A stretch of DNA of 64,000 bases. Source: Agrobacterium tumefaciens. Its GTDB lineage: Bacteria > Pseudomonadota > Alphaproteobacteria > Rhizobiales > Rhizobiaceae. Under the pieces are notes generated by a model. That model was not told where the DNA came from. It saw only the letters and a program-made list of their open reading frames with translations, and made no database searches. Shown here one piece after another: positions 34,162 to 43,201 of this stretch; positions within the stretch are counted from its first letter, which is position 1; every line of letters starts with the position of its first letter. The translations under genes and the position numbers were made by a program. The stretch covers positions 372,001-436,000 of the forward strand of contig CP048485.1 in NCBI GenBank assembly GCA_025560025.1, in the 5' to 3' direction.

Positions 34162-35157
34162 TCACAAAATCCGTGCCCGCTTCAGCACGAACCAGGCAAG
34201 CGCTACCGAGATGACGATGAAAATGCTGGCCGAGAGCGTGCCGCCGGTGCCGACGGTAAACGGCAGCTCATCCGTATTCATGCCGAAGAAACCGGTCACC
34301 AGCGAAGGCGGCAGCAGGAACGCCGTCATCAACGACAGGATATAAAGGTGCCGGTTTGTCTCCGACGAGAGTTTGGAATCGATTTCCTCGTGCAGCAACC
34401 TTGCCCGCTCCTGCAAAGCGTAGACGTCATGATCGACGGCTTCCAGACGCCCCATCAGGCGTGAGGCGACATCCTCGAAACCGTTGGGCATCTCGTCATC
34501 ATCGGCGGCGGAAGCCCGTCGCATCAACGTCAGCACGGTGCGCAGATGCCGGTGCAGGCGCACCACGGTGCGGCGCAGCGGGGCAAGCCGCCGCCGTTCG
34601 TCGCGCGTCTCGCTGTCATAGACCATATCCTCGATGGCGTTCAGCTCTTCCGTCGTCTCCATCACCAGATTGATGAGTGAGCGCTGGAATTCGGCGACAA
34701 GGCCTTCGAACACATGCGATGGCGTGAGGTAACGGTTGGAATTCTTGTCGACCGCCGCTTTCAGCCGGTCCACCGAATGCAGTGGCTGCAGGCGGGTGGT
34801 GATGATGAAACGGTCGCTCACCGCGAAATGCAGCCACCCGAAATCACGTGTCTCCTTGTCGAATTCCCGCTGGAAATCGACAAGCGTGCCGTAAAGCGAT
34901 TTTTCATCCACCACGATGGAGGGATGTGTCTCGTGGGTGGTGAGGCTTGCCCGCGCCGCCGGATCGAGACCCTCTATGGTTTCGAGAAAACCCGCTACCC
35001 GCTGATCGGCGAGATTGAGATGCAGCCAGAAGAAACCGTCGCAATCGGCCATTTCGTGAAAGCCGGCATCGGGTGCAAGCCGGTGGCACGGGGCTGTGCC
35101 GGGGTGGAATTGATAGGCCCAGACAAGGCCGGGAATAACGGGTGTTACGAGATCCAT
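34162..35157 (-). CDS. ZntB/CorA-family cation transporter
   Basis: The 331-residue protein has an N-terminal cytoplasmic domain rich in long helices (about 1-265) and two C-terminal membrane segments, with the signature GFFGMNTDELPF between them. The GMNT form, the total length and the high content of charged residues in the last cytoplasmic helix fit the ZntB branch, which moves Zn2+, better than the Mg2+ channel at 13890. It is a second CorA-superfamily member in this window, and lies alone on the minus strand. Confidence 0.82.
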   Translation of the reverse strand: MDLVTPVIPGLVWAYQFHPGTAPCHRLAPDAGFHEMADCDGFFWLHLNLADQRVAGFLETIEGLDPAARASLTTHETHPSIVVDEKSLYGTLVDFQREFDKETRDFGWLHFAVSDRFIITTRLQPLHSVDRLKAAVDKNSNRYLTPSHVFEGLVAEFQRSLINLVMETTEELNAIEDMVYDSETRDERRRLAPLRRTVVRLHRHLRTVLTLMRRASAADDDEMPNGFEDVASRLMGRLEAVDHDVYALQERARLLHEEIDSKLSSETNRHLYILSLMTAFLLPPSLVTGFFGMNTDELPFTVGTGGTLSASIFIVISVALAWFVLKRARIL

Positions 35158-35307
35158 CGTGGCAGTCCTGACCGGCTGGATGGGAGGAGGGAGGCGTTCG
35201 TCGTTCCGGTGTGGGAGCGGCGGCGGCGAGGCGCCTTTCAGCGCATGCTGAGCAAATTCATATGACAGTTTTATAACAATCCCGCTGAAATGACGGGAAT
35301 TTTCAAA

Positions 35308-35323
35308 TTGACGTTTACGTAAA
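35308..35323. promoter_or_regulatory. LiuR-like palindrome before the acyl-CoA dehydrogenase gene
   Basis: TTGACGTTTACGTAAA is an imperfect 16-bp palindrome (12 of 16 positions symmetric) 55 bp upstream of the acyl-CoA dehydrogenase start. It resembles the ACGT-ACGT sites I recall for MerR-type LiuR regulators of branched-chain amino acid and fatty acid degradation. No such regulator gene lies nearby. Confidence 0.45.
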
Positions 35324-35377
35324 AATCATTTAGCCCGAAGAACAGCACGATAGGCAAAAGCTTCGGGAGGAGGCAGC

Positions 35378-37162
35378 ATGTATACCGCGCCGGTGGACGA
35401 TATCGCCTTTACGCTCAAACATGTGGCGGGTCTTCAGGACGCACTTGCAAAGGGTGTGCTGGGAGATCTCGGTGAAGATCTCGTCGATGCCATTCTGCAC
35501 GAAGCCGGCCGTTTCGCCACCGCCGAGGTCGCGCCGCTTGCCGAGATCGGCGACCGCCAGGGCGCAAAGCTCGCCGACGGCAAGGTCACCACGCCCGACG
35601 GTTGGGCCGATCTTTACCGCCGCTGGGCGGAAGCCGGCTGGAACAGCCTGACCGCGCCGGAAGAGTTTGGCGGCCAGAACCTGCCGCATATGCTGAATGT
35701 CGCCGCACTCGAAATGTGGAATTCCGGCTCCATGGCCTTTGCGCTGGCACCGACGCTGACCATGGGTGCGGTGGAAGCCCTTGTCGCCCACGGTAGCGAT
35801 GACCTCAAGCGCACCTATCTGCCGAAACTCGTCTCCGGCGAATGGACCGGCACGATGAACCTCACTGAGCCGCATGCGGGTTCGGACCTCGGCGTCCTGA
35901 AGACCCGGGCGGAGCGCAATGGCGACGGCACCTACCGTATTTTCGGCCAGAAGATTTTCATCACCTGGGGTGAACACGATGCGGCTGATAATATCATCCA
36001 CCTCGTCCTCGCCCGCCTGCCGGATGCGCCGGCCGGTACGCGCGGCATTTCGCTGTTCCTCGTGCCGAAGTTCCTGCCTGATGAGAACGGCGCGCCGGGC
36101 AGCCGCAACGATCTGTTCTGCCATTCGCTGGAACACAAGCTCGGCATTCACGGCTCGCCCACCTGCACCATGATCTTCGGCGATGGAAAATTTGGTGAAG
36201 GGAAGGGTGCTCTCGGCTGGTTGATCGGCGAGGAGAACAAGGGTCTCGCCTGCATGTTCACCATGATGAACAACGCCCGCCTTGCGGTTGGCATGCAGGG
36301 AGTGGCGATCTGCGAGGCCGCCACCCAGAAGGCCATCGACTATGCCAGAGAGCGCACGCAGGGCAAGGCGCCCGGCTGGCAGGGTTCCGGCATGAGCCCG
36401 ATCATCGAGCACCCGGATATCGCCAGAACGCTTCTGACGATGAAGGCGCTGACGCAAGGATCGCGGGCGATTTCCTTCAGCTGCGCGCACGCCATCGATA
36501 TGGCGCATGCGACTGAAGACGCCCGGGAGCGCGCTCACTGGCAGGAGCGCGCTGCCCTTTTGACACCCATCGCCAAATCCTTCTCCACCGATGCCGGCGT
36601 CGATGTCGCCTCCATGGGCATTCAGGTGCATGGCGGCATGGGCTTTATCGAGGAAACCGGCGCGGCACGTTATCTGCGTGATGCCCGCATCGCGCCGATC
36701 TATGAAGGCACCAATGGCATTCAGGCCATCGATCTGGTGCTGCGCAAGCTGCCGCTATCCGAAGGCGCGCAGGTGCGCGGTTTCATCGCCGAACTGCGCG
36801 AGATCGCCGCCCGCACAGCCGCTTCGAACCGCGACGATCTCGGTGAGACCGGCCGTTATCTCGAAGCGAGCCTTGGCGATCTGGAAACGGCGACCGACTG
36901 GCTGCTGGACCGTATCAAGGCGGGCGAAGCCGAAACGGCGCTCGCCGGTGCGACGCCCTATCAGCGCCTCTTCGGCCTGGCGCTCACCGGCGCCTATCTC
37001 GCCAAGGGCGCATTGGCCGCCGTCGATGATGGCAGGGGCGGACATCGCGCAGCCCTTTGCCGTTTTGCAGCGGAAAATCTGCTGGCGGAAACGGCGGCGC
37101 TGAAGGACCGCGTTATATCAGGTGCGGCAAGCCTTGCCGCCGCCCGCACCGTATTGGCTTGA
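35378..37162 (+). CDS. Acyl-CoA dehydrogenase, long C-terminal form (DmdC/FadE5-like)
   Basis: The 594-residue flavoprotein has the three acyl-CoA dehydrogenase domains: helical N-terminal region (PEEFGGQNLP), beta domain (TMNLTEPHAGSDLGVLKTRAE and KIFITWGEHD) and helical C-terminal domain with VHGGMGFIEE and the catalytic Glu in IYEGTNGIQAIDLVLRKL. About 130 further residues form the extra C-terminal domain seen in 3-methylmercaptopropionyl-CoA dehydrogenase (DmdC) and related large enzymes. The substrate is unknown. An enoyl-CoA hydratase gene follows after 10 bp, so the two catalyse consecutive beta-oxidation steps. A LiuR-like palindrome lies upstream. Confidence 0.9.
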   Translation: MYTAPVDDIAFTLKHVAGLQDALAKGVLGDLGEDLVDAILHEAGRFATAEVAPLAEIGDRQGAKLADGKVTTPDGWADLYRRWAEAGWNSLTAPEEFGGQNLPHMLNVAALEMWNSGSMAFALAPTLTMGAVEALVAHGSDDLKRTYLPKLVSGEWTGTMNLTEPHAGSDLGVLKTRAERNGDGTYRIFGQKIFITWGEHDAADNIIHLVLARLPDAPAGTRGISLFLVPKFLPDENGAPGSRNDLFCHSLEHKLGIHGSPTCTMIFGDGKFGEGKGALGWLIGEENKGLACMFTMMNNARLAVGMQGVAICEAATQKAIDYARERTQGKAPGWQGSGMSPIIEHPDIARTLLTMKALTQGSRAISFSCAHAIDMAHATEDARERAHWQERAALLTPIAKSFSTDAGVDVASMGIQVHGGMGFIEETGAARYLRDARIAPIYEGTNGIQAIDLVLRKLPLSEGAQVRGFIAELREIAARTAASNRDDLGETGRYLEASLGDLETATDWLLDRIKAGEAETALAGATPYQRLFGLALTGAYLAKGALAAVDDGRGGHRAALCRFAAENLLAETAALKDRVISGAASLAAARTVLA

Positions 37163-37172
37163 GGAGCTCCAG

Positions 37173-37931
37173 ATGTCGGACGAACACATTCTCGTCGAGC
37201 GCGTCGGTCATGCGCCTGATGTCTTGACCATCCGCTTCAACCGGCCGGACAAGAAAAACGCCATCACCGATGCCATGTATCTGCGTATGGCCGAGGCCCT
37301 GCATGCCGCCAATGCGGACCCGGAAATTCGCGTCGTCGCCTTTCTAGGCACGGAAGGCTGCTTCTCCGCCGGCAATGACATGGCTGATTTTCTCGCCTTC
37401 GCCATGTCGGGCGGAAAGGGCAAACTCGCCGCACTCGACCTTCTGAAAGCGCTCGTCGCTTTCGAAAAGCCAATGGTATCGGGCGTCGACGGGCTCGCCA
37501 TCGGCATCGGCACGACGCTGAACCTGCATTGCGACCTGACGGTCGCTTCAAACCGCAGCCTGTTCAAGACCCCATTCGTGGATTTGGCGCTCGTGCCGGA
37601 AGCCGCTTCCAGCCTGCTCGTGCCAAAACTCATCGGCCATCAGCGCGCTTTCGCGCTGCTTGCCATGGGCGAAGGTTTTTCCGCCGAACAGGCGGTGCAG
37701 GCCGGCATGATCTGGAAAGTCGTCGCCCCCGAACATGTGGAGAGCGAAACGCTGGCGCTTGCCACCCGGCTTGCGGCCAAACCGCAGCAGGCGCTGAAGA
37801 TCGCCCGCGATCTGGTTCGCGGCAACCCGGCGGATCTGCTCGCCCGCATCGAAGAGGAAGGCCGCCATTTCATCGCGCAGCTGCAAAGTGCCGAAGCGCG
37901 AGCCGCCTTTGAGGCATTCATGCGCCGTTAA
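37173..37931 (+). CDS. Enoyl-CoA hydratase/isomerase family protein
   Basis: The 252-residue crotonase has FNRPDKKNAITDAMY, the oxyanion-hole strand GTEGCFSAGNDMADF, GVDGLAIGIGTTLNLHCDLTVAS and FKTPFVDLALVPEAASS. The last two hold the usual Glu/Gly positions; the second catalytic Glu seems present as PEAAS. The acyl-CoA dehydrogenase before it makes the substrate. I start at the ATG at 37173 (MSDEHILVERV), seven bases after a GGAG that lies beyond the dehydrogenase stop; the frame is open back to 37122. Confidence 0.9.
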   Translation: MSDEHILVERVGHAPDVLTIRFNRPDKKNAITDAMYLRMAEALHAANADPEIRVVAFLGTEGCFSAGNDMADFLAFAMSGGKGKLAALDLLKALVAFEKPMVSGVDGLAIGIGTTLNLHCDLTVASNRSLFKTPFVDLALVPEAASSLLVPKLIGHQRAFALLAMGEGFSAEQAVQAGMIWKVVAPEHVESETLALATRLAAKPQQALKIARDLVRGNPADLLARIEEEGRHFIAQLQSAEARAAFEAFMRR

Positions 37932-38021
37932 GCGTTCTGGTAGGAAGTCCTTGCGGTTAAGGAAGCGGTCAATATGGCTTGGGTTAGATAAAGCAACGTC
38001 ATTGTCCGAAGGCCAACTGCC

Positions 38022-38336
38022 ATGCGCCACTTCGTTTTCGCCCTGTCCTTGTTCCTCTCCGCCGCAACTGTTGCAGAGGCGGCGACGACCGCGCCTTTGC
38101 CGGTTTCGGGCAACAACGTCATTCTGGCGCAGTCCACGGATGACGACAGCCCGAATTTCTATTCCGGCAACAGCCGCGACCGCCAGCGCCGCGCCCGTTT
38201 CGTCTGCGTCATCACCCCGCCGGACAGCGCCAATCGACGCCGGCCCTATGTTTGCCCCATCGAGCGGGGCCGTGTCGGCGGCAGCTGCCGCTGCTCGGGC
38301 GTGGTCGGCAACGGCACGGTCGATACCGCCTGGTGA
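38022..38336 (+). CDS. Small secreted protein of unknown function
   Basis: The 104-residue product begins MRHFVFALSLFLSAATVAEA, a standard signal peptide with an AEA cleavage site. The mature 85 residues are Arg/Asp/Ser-rich and hold four cysteines in the last half (FVCVIT, YVCPIE, GSCRCSG), which could form two disulfides. It lies between the hydratase gene and the convergent rlmD-like gene, and ends one base before it. I recognise no family. Confidence 0.65.
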   Translation: MRHFVFALSLFLSAATVAEAATTAPLPVSGNNVILAQSTDDDSPNFYSGNSRDRQRRARFVCVITPPDSANRRRPYVCPIERGRVGGSCRCSGVVGNGTVDTAW

Positions 38337-39587
38337 TTATTTCTCCAGCGTCGCCACCGCTTCCACATGCGGCGACCACAGAAACTGATCGACCGGCGTA
38401 ACGCGGGTGATGCGATAACCGCCCTCCGTGAGAAGCGCGAGATCGCGTGCAAGCGTCAGCGGATTGCAGCTCACCGCGACGATCTTCTTCACCGTGCTGC
38501 GGGCCAGTTCCTTGCACTGGAATTCGGCGCCGGCGCGGGGCGGATCGAACACGACAGCATCGTAATTCTTCAATTCGCTCGTCATCAGCGGGCGGCGGAA
38601 GAGATCGCGTTTCTCGACGCTGACGGGTTTCAGGCCCTGCATGTTGCGGGCGGCGAAATCGAGCGCCTTCAGCGGCTTGTCTTCCGCTTCCACCGCATGC
38701 ACCCTGCCGATGCGCGCGAGCCGCAGCGCAAAGGTGCCGGAACCGCAGAACAGATCGGCAATGCGTTTGGATTTGCCGACATGGGCAAGCACCAGCTCCG
38801 CCATGGCGTCTTCGGCCTGTTTGGTCGCCTGCGTGAAACCGCCGGCGGGCGGTGAGACCGGAACGCCGCCGAATTCGATGATCGGCTTTTGCGGCTCGAT
38901 CAGGATTTCGCCTGATAACGAGACGCGAGCAATGCCGCGCATGGCCAGCACCGTTTCCGTCAATGCGCGCCGCTGCTTGTCGGCGACGGATTTGATGCCT
39001 TCGACGGAAATGTCGAGGCCCGAGAGCGTTTCAAGAACGGTCATGCGGAAGGGTTCGGCATTCGCCACCATCGAAAGGCCGATGGCCCGGATGGCGTCCA
39101 GCCGCGAGACGATGCCGGGCGAGGTGACGGGACATTCCTCGATGGCGACGATGTGGTGGCTGTTCGCCTGGCTGAAACCGAGCAGCAGGCCCTTTTCCGT
39201 CCGGCGGGCGGCGAACACCGCGCGGCGGCGCTCGCCGGGGCGACAGATGACGAGATCGTCCACCGGCGGCGTCAGGCCCTTTGATTTCAATGCCGAAACC
39301 ACCAGTTCCCGCTTGAAGGCGTGGTAGGGCTGGTCGGCCAGATGCTGCAGCGAACAGCCGCCGCAGGTGCCGTTCTTGCCCTCGGGGCCAAAGTGGCGGC
39401 AGACGGGGTCACGACGGTCAGCCGAGGTTTCCGCAATGGACATGACCGTGCCGTGATCCTTGACCTTGGCGATGGCGACCGTCTCGCCGGGAAGCGAAAA
39501 GGGCACATAGACCGGGCCGTCGGGACAGTGCGCGATGCCGTCGCCCTGTGCGCCGAGGCTCTTGATGGTGACGGTCTGTGTGCTCAT
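38337..39587 (-). CDS. 23S rRNA (uracil-C5) methyltransferase, RlmD/TrmA family
   Basis: The 416-residue protein has an N-terminal TRAM-like domain (about 1-55), an iron-sulfur motif with Cys in DPVCRHFGPEGKNGTCGGCSLQHL and a later Cys at ECPVTSP, and a SAM-dependent methyltransferase domain (IADLFCGSGTFALRLA, VVFDPPRAGAEFQCKEL and VSCNPLTLARDLALL). The Cys in SCNP is the family nucleophile. Proteins of this group modify U1939 or a related uracil in 23S rRNA. The start ATG overlaps the stop of the tlyA-like gene (ATGA), so they are co-translated. Confidence 0.88.
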   Translation of the reverse strand: MSTQTVTIKSLGAQGDGIAHCPDGPVYVPFSLPGETVAIAKVKDHGTVMSIAETSADRRDPVCRHFGPEGKNGTCGGCSLQHLADQPYHAFKRELVVSALKSKGLTPPVDDLVICRPGERRRAVFAARRTEKGLLLGFSQANSHHIVAIEECPVTSPGIVSRLDAIRAIGLSMVANAEPFRMTVLETLSGLDISVEGIKSVADKQRRALTETVLAMRGIARVSLSGEILIEPQKPIIEFGGVPVSPPAGGFTQATKQAEDAMAELVLAHVGKSKRIADLFCGSGTFALRLARIGRVHAVEAEDKPLKALDFAARNMQGLKPVSVEKRDLFRRPLMTSELKNYDAVVFDPPRAGAEFQCKELARSTVKKIVAVSCNPLTLARDLALLTEGGYRITRVTPVDQFLWSPHVEAVATLEK

Positions 39588-40336
39588 GGCTTTTCGCCTC
39601 CGAGAAGAAATTCGACATTGCCGTCACCGCCGGAAATCGGCGAGGGAATGAGGCCAAGGCTCTTCCAGCCCATGTCCTCGGTCAGCCAGCGTTCCAGTTC
39701 GGCGGCAACGGCAGGTGCCGTTTCCGGCTCCTTCAACAGCCCCGCTTTGCTGATCGCGTCGCGGCCCGCCTCGAATTGCGGCTTCACCAGCAGGACAGCC
39801 AGAGCGCCGGCTTCCGCAAGCTCAAGTGCCGGGGCAAGTGCAAGCTTCAGCGAAATGAAGGACACGTCGGAGACGATGAAACCGATGGGCCGGTCATCGA
39901 TATCCTCTGCCGTCAGATAGCGCGCATTCAGCCCTTCCAGATTGGTCACGCGCGGATCGTTCTCGATCCTTGGATGCATCTGCCCGTGCCCGACATCGAT
40001 GGCGGTGACGTGTTTGGCACCACGATGGAGCAGCACCTCGGTAAAACCGCCGGTCGAAGCGCCGACATCGAGGCAGTCATGGCCCTTTGGATCGAGCCGG
40101 AAATGATCGAGCGCGGCTGTCAGCTTGAGGCCGGCGCGGGAGACGTAAGCCTGCGCAGGATCGCTGATGGCGATCTTCGCATTTGCGGCAACGGCCTGGC
40201 TGGGTTTGGTAACGGTCTTGCCGTCGACGGTCACGGTGCCGCGCGAAACCGCATCGCGCGCACGCGAGCGGCTGGCGAAGTGGCCGAGCGATACTAGAAG
40301 CTGGTCAAGCCGTTCATTTTCAGATGTTTTGGACAT
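39584..40336 (-). CDS. tlyA: TlyA-family rRNA methyltransferase/hemolysin-like protein
   Basis: The 250-residue product has an S4 RNA-binding domain (about 8-65; RLDQLLVSLGHFASRSRARDAV) and an FtsJ-like methyltransferase domain (CLDVGASTGGFTEVLLHRGA, VTAIDVGHGQMHPRI, IVSDVSFISLKLAL). TlyA proteins 2'-O-methylate rRNA in mycobacteria. In many alphaproteobacteria this gene follows dxs; here the two are separated by about 4.9 kb of other genes. It overlaps the rlmD-like gene by 4 bp. Confidence 0.9.
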   Translation of the reverse strand: MSKTSENERLDQLLVSLGHFASRSRARDAVSRGTVTVDGKTVTKPSQAVAANAKIAISDPAQAYVSRAGLKLTAALDHFRLDPKGHDCLDVGASTGGFTEVLLHRGAKHVTAIDVGHGQMHPRIENDPRVTNLEGLNARYLTAEDIDDRPIGFIVSDVSFISLKLALAPALELAEAGALAVLLVKPQFEAGRDAISKAGLLKEPETAPAVAAELERWLTEDMGWKSLGLIPSPISGGDGNVEFLLGGEKP

Positions 40337-40603
40337 GGTCCCGTGTCAATGACCGCCAAACCCCGCCGATGCAAGCGATTTATCGCTGAAAGGGACCGGT
40401 TATGCCCGCTGTCGTCCTTGATGTTGCACCGCAAAGTCAGAATGTTCGATTAATCCAATATAAAGGCTTGTATTGCACTTTGTGCGCAAGGCCCGTGCGG
40501 CCACCGGAACCTGCCATGACGGCAACTCCTCCCATCCACAAAATTGCGACCGTTGCAGCGCAGACGCCTGCTACGCGGCATCGGGTCGCCGAGAGAGTTT
40601 GCG

Positions 40604-42622
40604 ATGTCGCTGAAAAATCTCCCCATCAATATAAAGCTCATTGTCACCTTCTGCGCTTTGATGAGCGTGTGTCTGCTCGCCTCCGCGGTCGTATTCTGGC
40701 AGACGCTGGGGAGCGAGCGCGTCACGGTCGAGAATAACCGCACGAAGGACATCATTCAGGCCGTGGACGGCGCGAAGGCCGCCATGCTGGAACAGGCCGT
40801 CAACCAGCGCGGCTTCCTGCTGTTTCGCAGCGACAGCACCTATAATGATGTTTTCGCCCAGCGCGACATCATGTTGAAGAAGCTCGACGAAGCCCGTGCG
40901 CTGGCCGCCGGCCAGCCGGACATCCTGCAATCCATCGACGACATGCAGAAATCCGCCACCGTGTTCTTCAAGGAACTGGCGGAACCGCAGATCGCCGCGC
41001 GCAAGACGACCGAAGCGCCGATTTCCGAAATCATCGAGATCGGCCGCAATCAGGCCAAGGGCCAGCTCGACGGCTTCCGCGCCTCCGCCGCCAAGATCAA
41101 GGAACAGCTGAACGGCCTGTCCACCGCTTACGCGGCCGAGCAGCAGGCCGCCGCATTGAACCTGAAATATGCGCTTCTGGGTGGCGGCGCTGTTGCCGGT
41201 CTTCTCGCCGTTGCCCTTATCTGGGCGCTGTCGCGCTCCATCGTCACGCCAATCGTCGGCATGACGGCGGCGATGAGCCGGCTTGCCGATGGCGACATGA
41301 CGACGGAAGTACCCGCCACGGATCGTGGAGACGAAGTCGGCAAGATGGCGAAGGCTGTTCTGGTCTTCAAGGAAGCCGGGCTGGAAAAATCCCGCCTTGC
41401 CGGCGAGACCGATCGCATGCGCTCCGCGACGGAGGCTGAACGTCGCCGCAACGAAGAGGAAAAGGCGCGCGACGAAGCCGCCAGCGCCTTCGCCAGCGCC
41501 GAGCTTGGCAAGGGCCTAGCCGCTCTTGCCGATGGCGATCTCTCCTATCGTATTGAAACGCCCTTTGTGCCTGCCATCGATCCGGTCCGCGTCAATTTCA
41601 ACAGCGCTGTCGACAAGCTGCAGCAGGCGCTCCAAACCGTCGGCGAGAACGCGGCCGCCATCAATGCCGGCGCTTCGGAAATGCTGTCGGCCGCCGACGA
41701 TCTGTCGCGCCGCACCGAACAGCAGGCGGCCTCCATCGAAGAAACCGCCGCAGCCCTGGAAGAAGTCACCACCACGGTGCGCGACAGCGCCCGCGGCGCG
41801 GAAGATGCCGGCAATCTGGTCCAGCGCGCCCGCGCCGGTGCGGAAAAGTCGGGTGTCGTGGTCCGCAAGGCGGTCGCCGCCATGCGCGAAATCGAGAAAT
41901 CCTCGGGCGAAATTGGCAATATCATCGGTGTCATCGACGATATCGCCTTCCAGACCAATCTTCTGGCGTTGAACGCAGGCGTCGAAGCCGCCCGCGCCGG
42001 TGATGCGGGCAAGGGTTTTGCCGTGGTCGCGCAGGAAGTCCGTGAACTCGCCCAGCGTTCCGCCAATGCCGCCAAGGAAATCAAGACGCTGATCGGCGCG
42101 TCCAGCCAGCAGGTGGAAAACGGCGTCAATCTGGTCGACGAGACCGGCAAGGCTCTGGAACTCATCGTCGCGGAAGTCGAAGAGATCAACGCCCATGTCA
42201 GCGCCATCGTCGTCGCGGCCCGTGAACAGGCAACGGGCCTGCAGGAAATCAACACGGCCGTGAACACCATGGACCAGGGCACGCAGCAAAATGCCGCCAT
42301 GGTGGAGCAGCAGACCGCCGCCAGCCATTCGCTGGCCCGCGAAGCGGAAGCGCTGAACAGCCTACTTGGCCAGTTCAGGATGGGCGGCGCCCGTGCTGCC
42401 GTTGCCGGTGGATATGCCGCCGCGCCGCGCCAGTCTTCTTCAAGGCCCGCTTTCCAGCCCGCGTCGGCCGCACCGGTCCGCAAGGCTCCGGTAAAATCGG
42501 CCTCCGCAACCGCAAGGCCCGTCGCCTCGCCGGCTCGCGCGCTTGGCCAGAGCCTCGCCCGCGCCTTCGGCGGTGCAGCCGAAGCGCCAGCCGCCAAGGA
42601 TCAGGACTGGACGGAGTTCTGA
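40604..42622 (+). CDS. Methyl-accepting chemotaxis protein with CHASE3-like sensor
   Basis: The 672-residue receptor has an N-terminal membrane helix (about 10-35), a periplasmic helical CHASE3-like domain (about 40-185; EQAVNQRGFLLFRSDSTY), a second membrane helix (about 190-212), a HAMP domain and a further HAMP-like stretch (about 215-360), and a signalling domain whose tip is IGVIDDIAFQTNLLALNAGVEAARAG. The last five residues, DWTEF, match the xWxxF tether that docks CheR and CheB. The start is the ATG at 40604 after GAGAG. It is not in a che cluster. A strong terminator follows. Confidence 0.93.
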   Translation: MSLKNLPINIKLIVTFCALMSVCLLASAVVFWQTLGSERVTVENNRTKDIIQAVDGAKAAMLEQAVNQRGFLLFRSDSTYNDVFAQRDIMLKKLDEARALAAGQPDILQSIDDMQKSATVFFKELAEPQIAARKTTEAPISEIIEIGRNQAKGQLDGFRASAAKIKEQLNGLSTAYAAEQQAAALNLKYALLGGGAVAGLLAVALIWALSRSIVTPIVGMTAAMSRLADGDMTTEVPATDRGDEVGKMAKAVLVFKEAGLEKSRLAGETDRMRSATEAERRRNEEEKARDEAASAFASAELGKGLAALADGDLSYRIETPFVPAIDPVRVNFNSAVDKLQQALQTVGENAAAINAGASEMLSAADDLSRRTEQQAASIEETAAALEEVTTTVRDSARGAEDAGNLVQRARAGAEKSGVVVRKAVAAMREIEKSSGEIGNIIGVIDDIAFQTNLLALNAGVEAARAGDAGKGFAVVAQEVRELAQRSANAAKEIKTLIGASSQQVENGVNLVDETGKALELIVAEVEEINAHVSAIVVAAREQATGLQEINTAVNTMDQGTQQNAAMVEQQTAASHSLAREAEALNSLLGQFRMGGARAAVAGGYAAAPRQSSSRPAFQPASAAPVRKAPVKSASATARPVASPARALGQSLARAFGGAAEAPAAKDQDWTEF

Positions 42623-42653
42623 GCAGGCCGGTCACGGTTGTGTAGCGAGAATT

Positions 42654-42678
42654 GGGGGCCGGTAAGGCCCCCTTTTTA
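42654..42678 (+). terminator. Terminator after the chemoreceptor gene
   Basis: GGGGGCC-GGTAA-GGCCCCC is a perfect seven-base stem followed by five T, about 30 bp past the stop codon. Confidence 0.9.
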
Positions 42679-42776
42679 TTGGTGGGTTTTCGCGTCAAAT
42701 AAGGGCTGGCATTCAACTGCGCGCATCGGCAGCTGGTAGGCCAAGCCTTCGTATTTTTGAGAAAGGTATTTTCCAG

Positions 42777-43172
42777 ATGGCAGCGCGCGTCAAATTACGG
42801 GTTTTGGAGGGCGAGTATGGGGTGGCCCGGCTTCAAGCGTCTGAAGCCATCCCCGCATGGGCCGATGGTGGCGGGTTCGTCAGCATCAGCCGGACCGATG
42901 ACGAACTTTCCATCGTCTGCCGGAAAGACCGCATCCCGCGGGATGTCCAGTTTGATGCGGGCTGGTCGTGTTTTAAGTTTCAGGGGCCATTTGCCTTTGA
43001 TGAAACGGGCATCGTCCTGTCCGTCATCGAGCCCTTATCCACCAATGATATAGGAATATTTGTGGTTTCGACTTTCGATGGCGACCACCTGCTGTTGAAA
43101 ACCGGCGATCTGGAAAAAGCCTTCGGTCTGCTTGCAAATATGGGACATTCGCTCATCAAAGAATCAATCTAA
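42777..43172 (+). CDS. ACT domain protein (CASTOR/POLLUX-related ACT)
   Basis: The 131-residue soluble protein fits two tandem ACT-like units: about 1-65 (FVSISRTDDELSIVCRKDRIP) and about 66-131 (SVIEPLSTNDIGIFVVSTFDGDHLLLKTGDLEKAFGLLANMGH). ACT domains bind amino acids; this short bacterial type is a predicted amino-acid-binding regulator without a known partner. GAAAGG lies about ten bases before the ATG. It belongs to the block of small genes between the chemoreceptor and dxs. Confidence 0.7.
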   Translation: MAARVKLRVLEGEYGVARLQASEAIPAWADGGGFVSISRTDDELSIVCRKDRIPRDVQFDAGWSCFKFQGPFAFDETGIVLSVIEPLSTNDIGIFVVSTFDGDHLLLKTGDLEKAFGLLANMGHSLIKESI

Positions 43173-43201
43173 CCACGACGGCATGTCTGCAGAGGTGTGT
43201 T

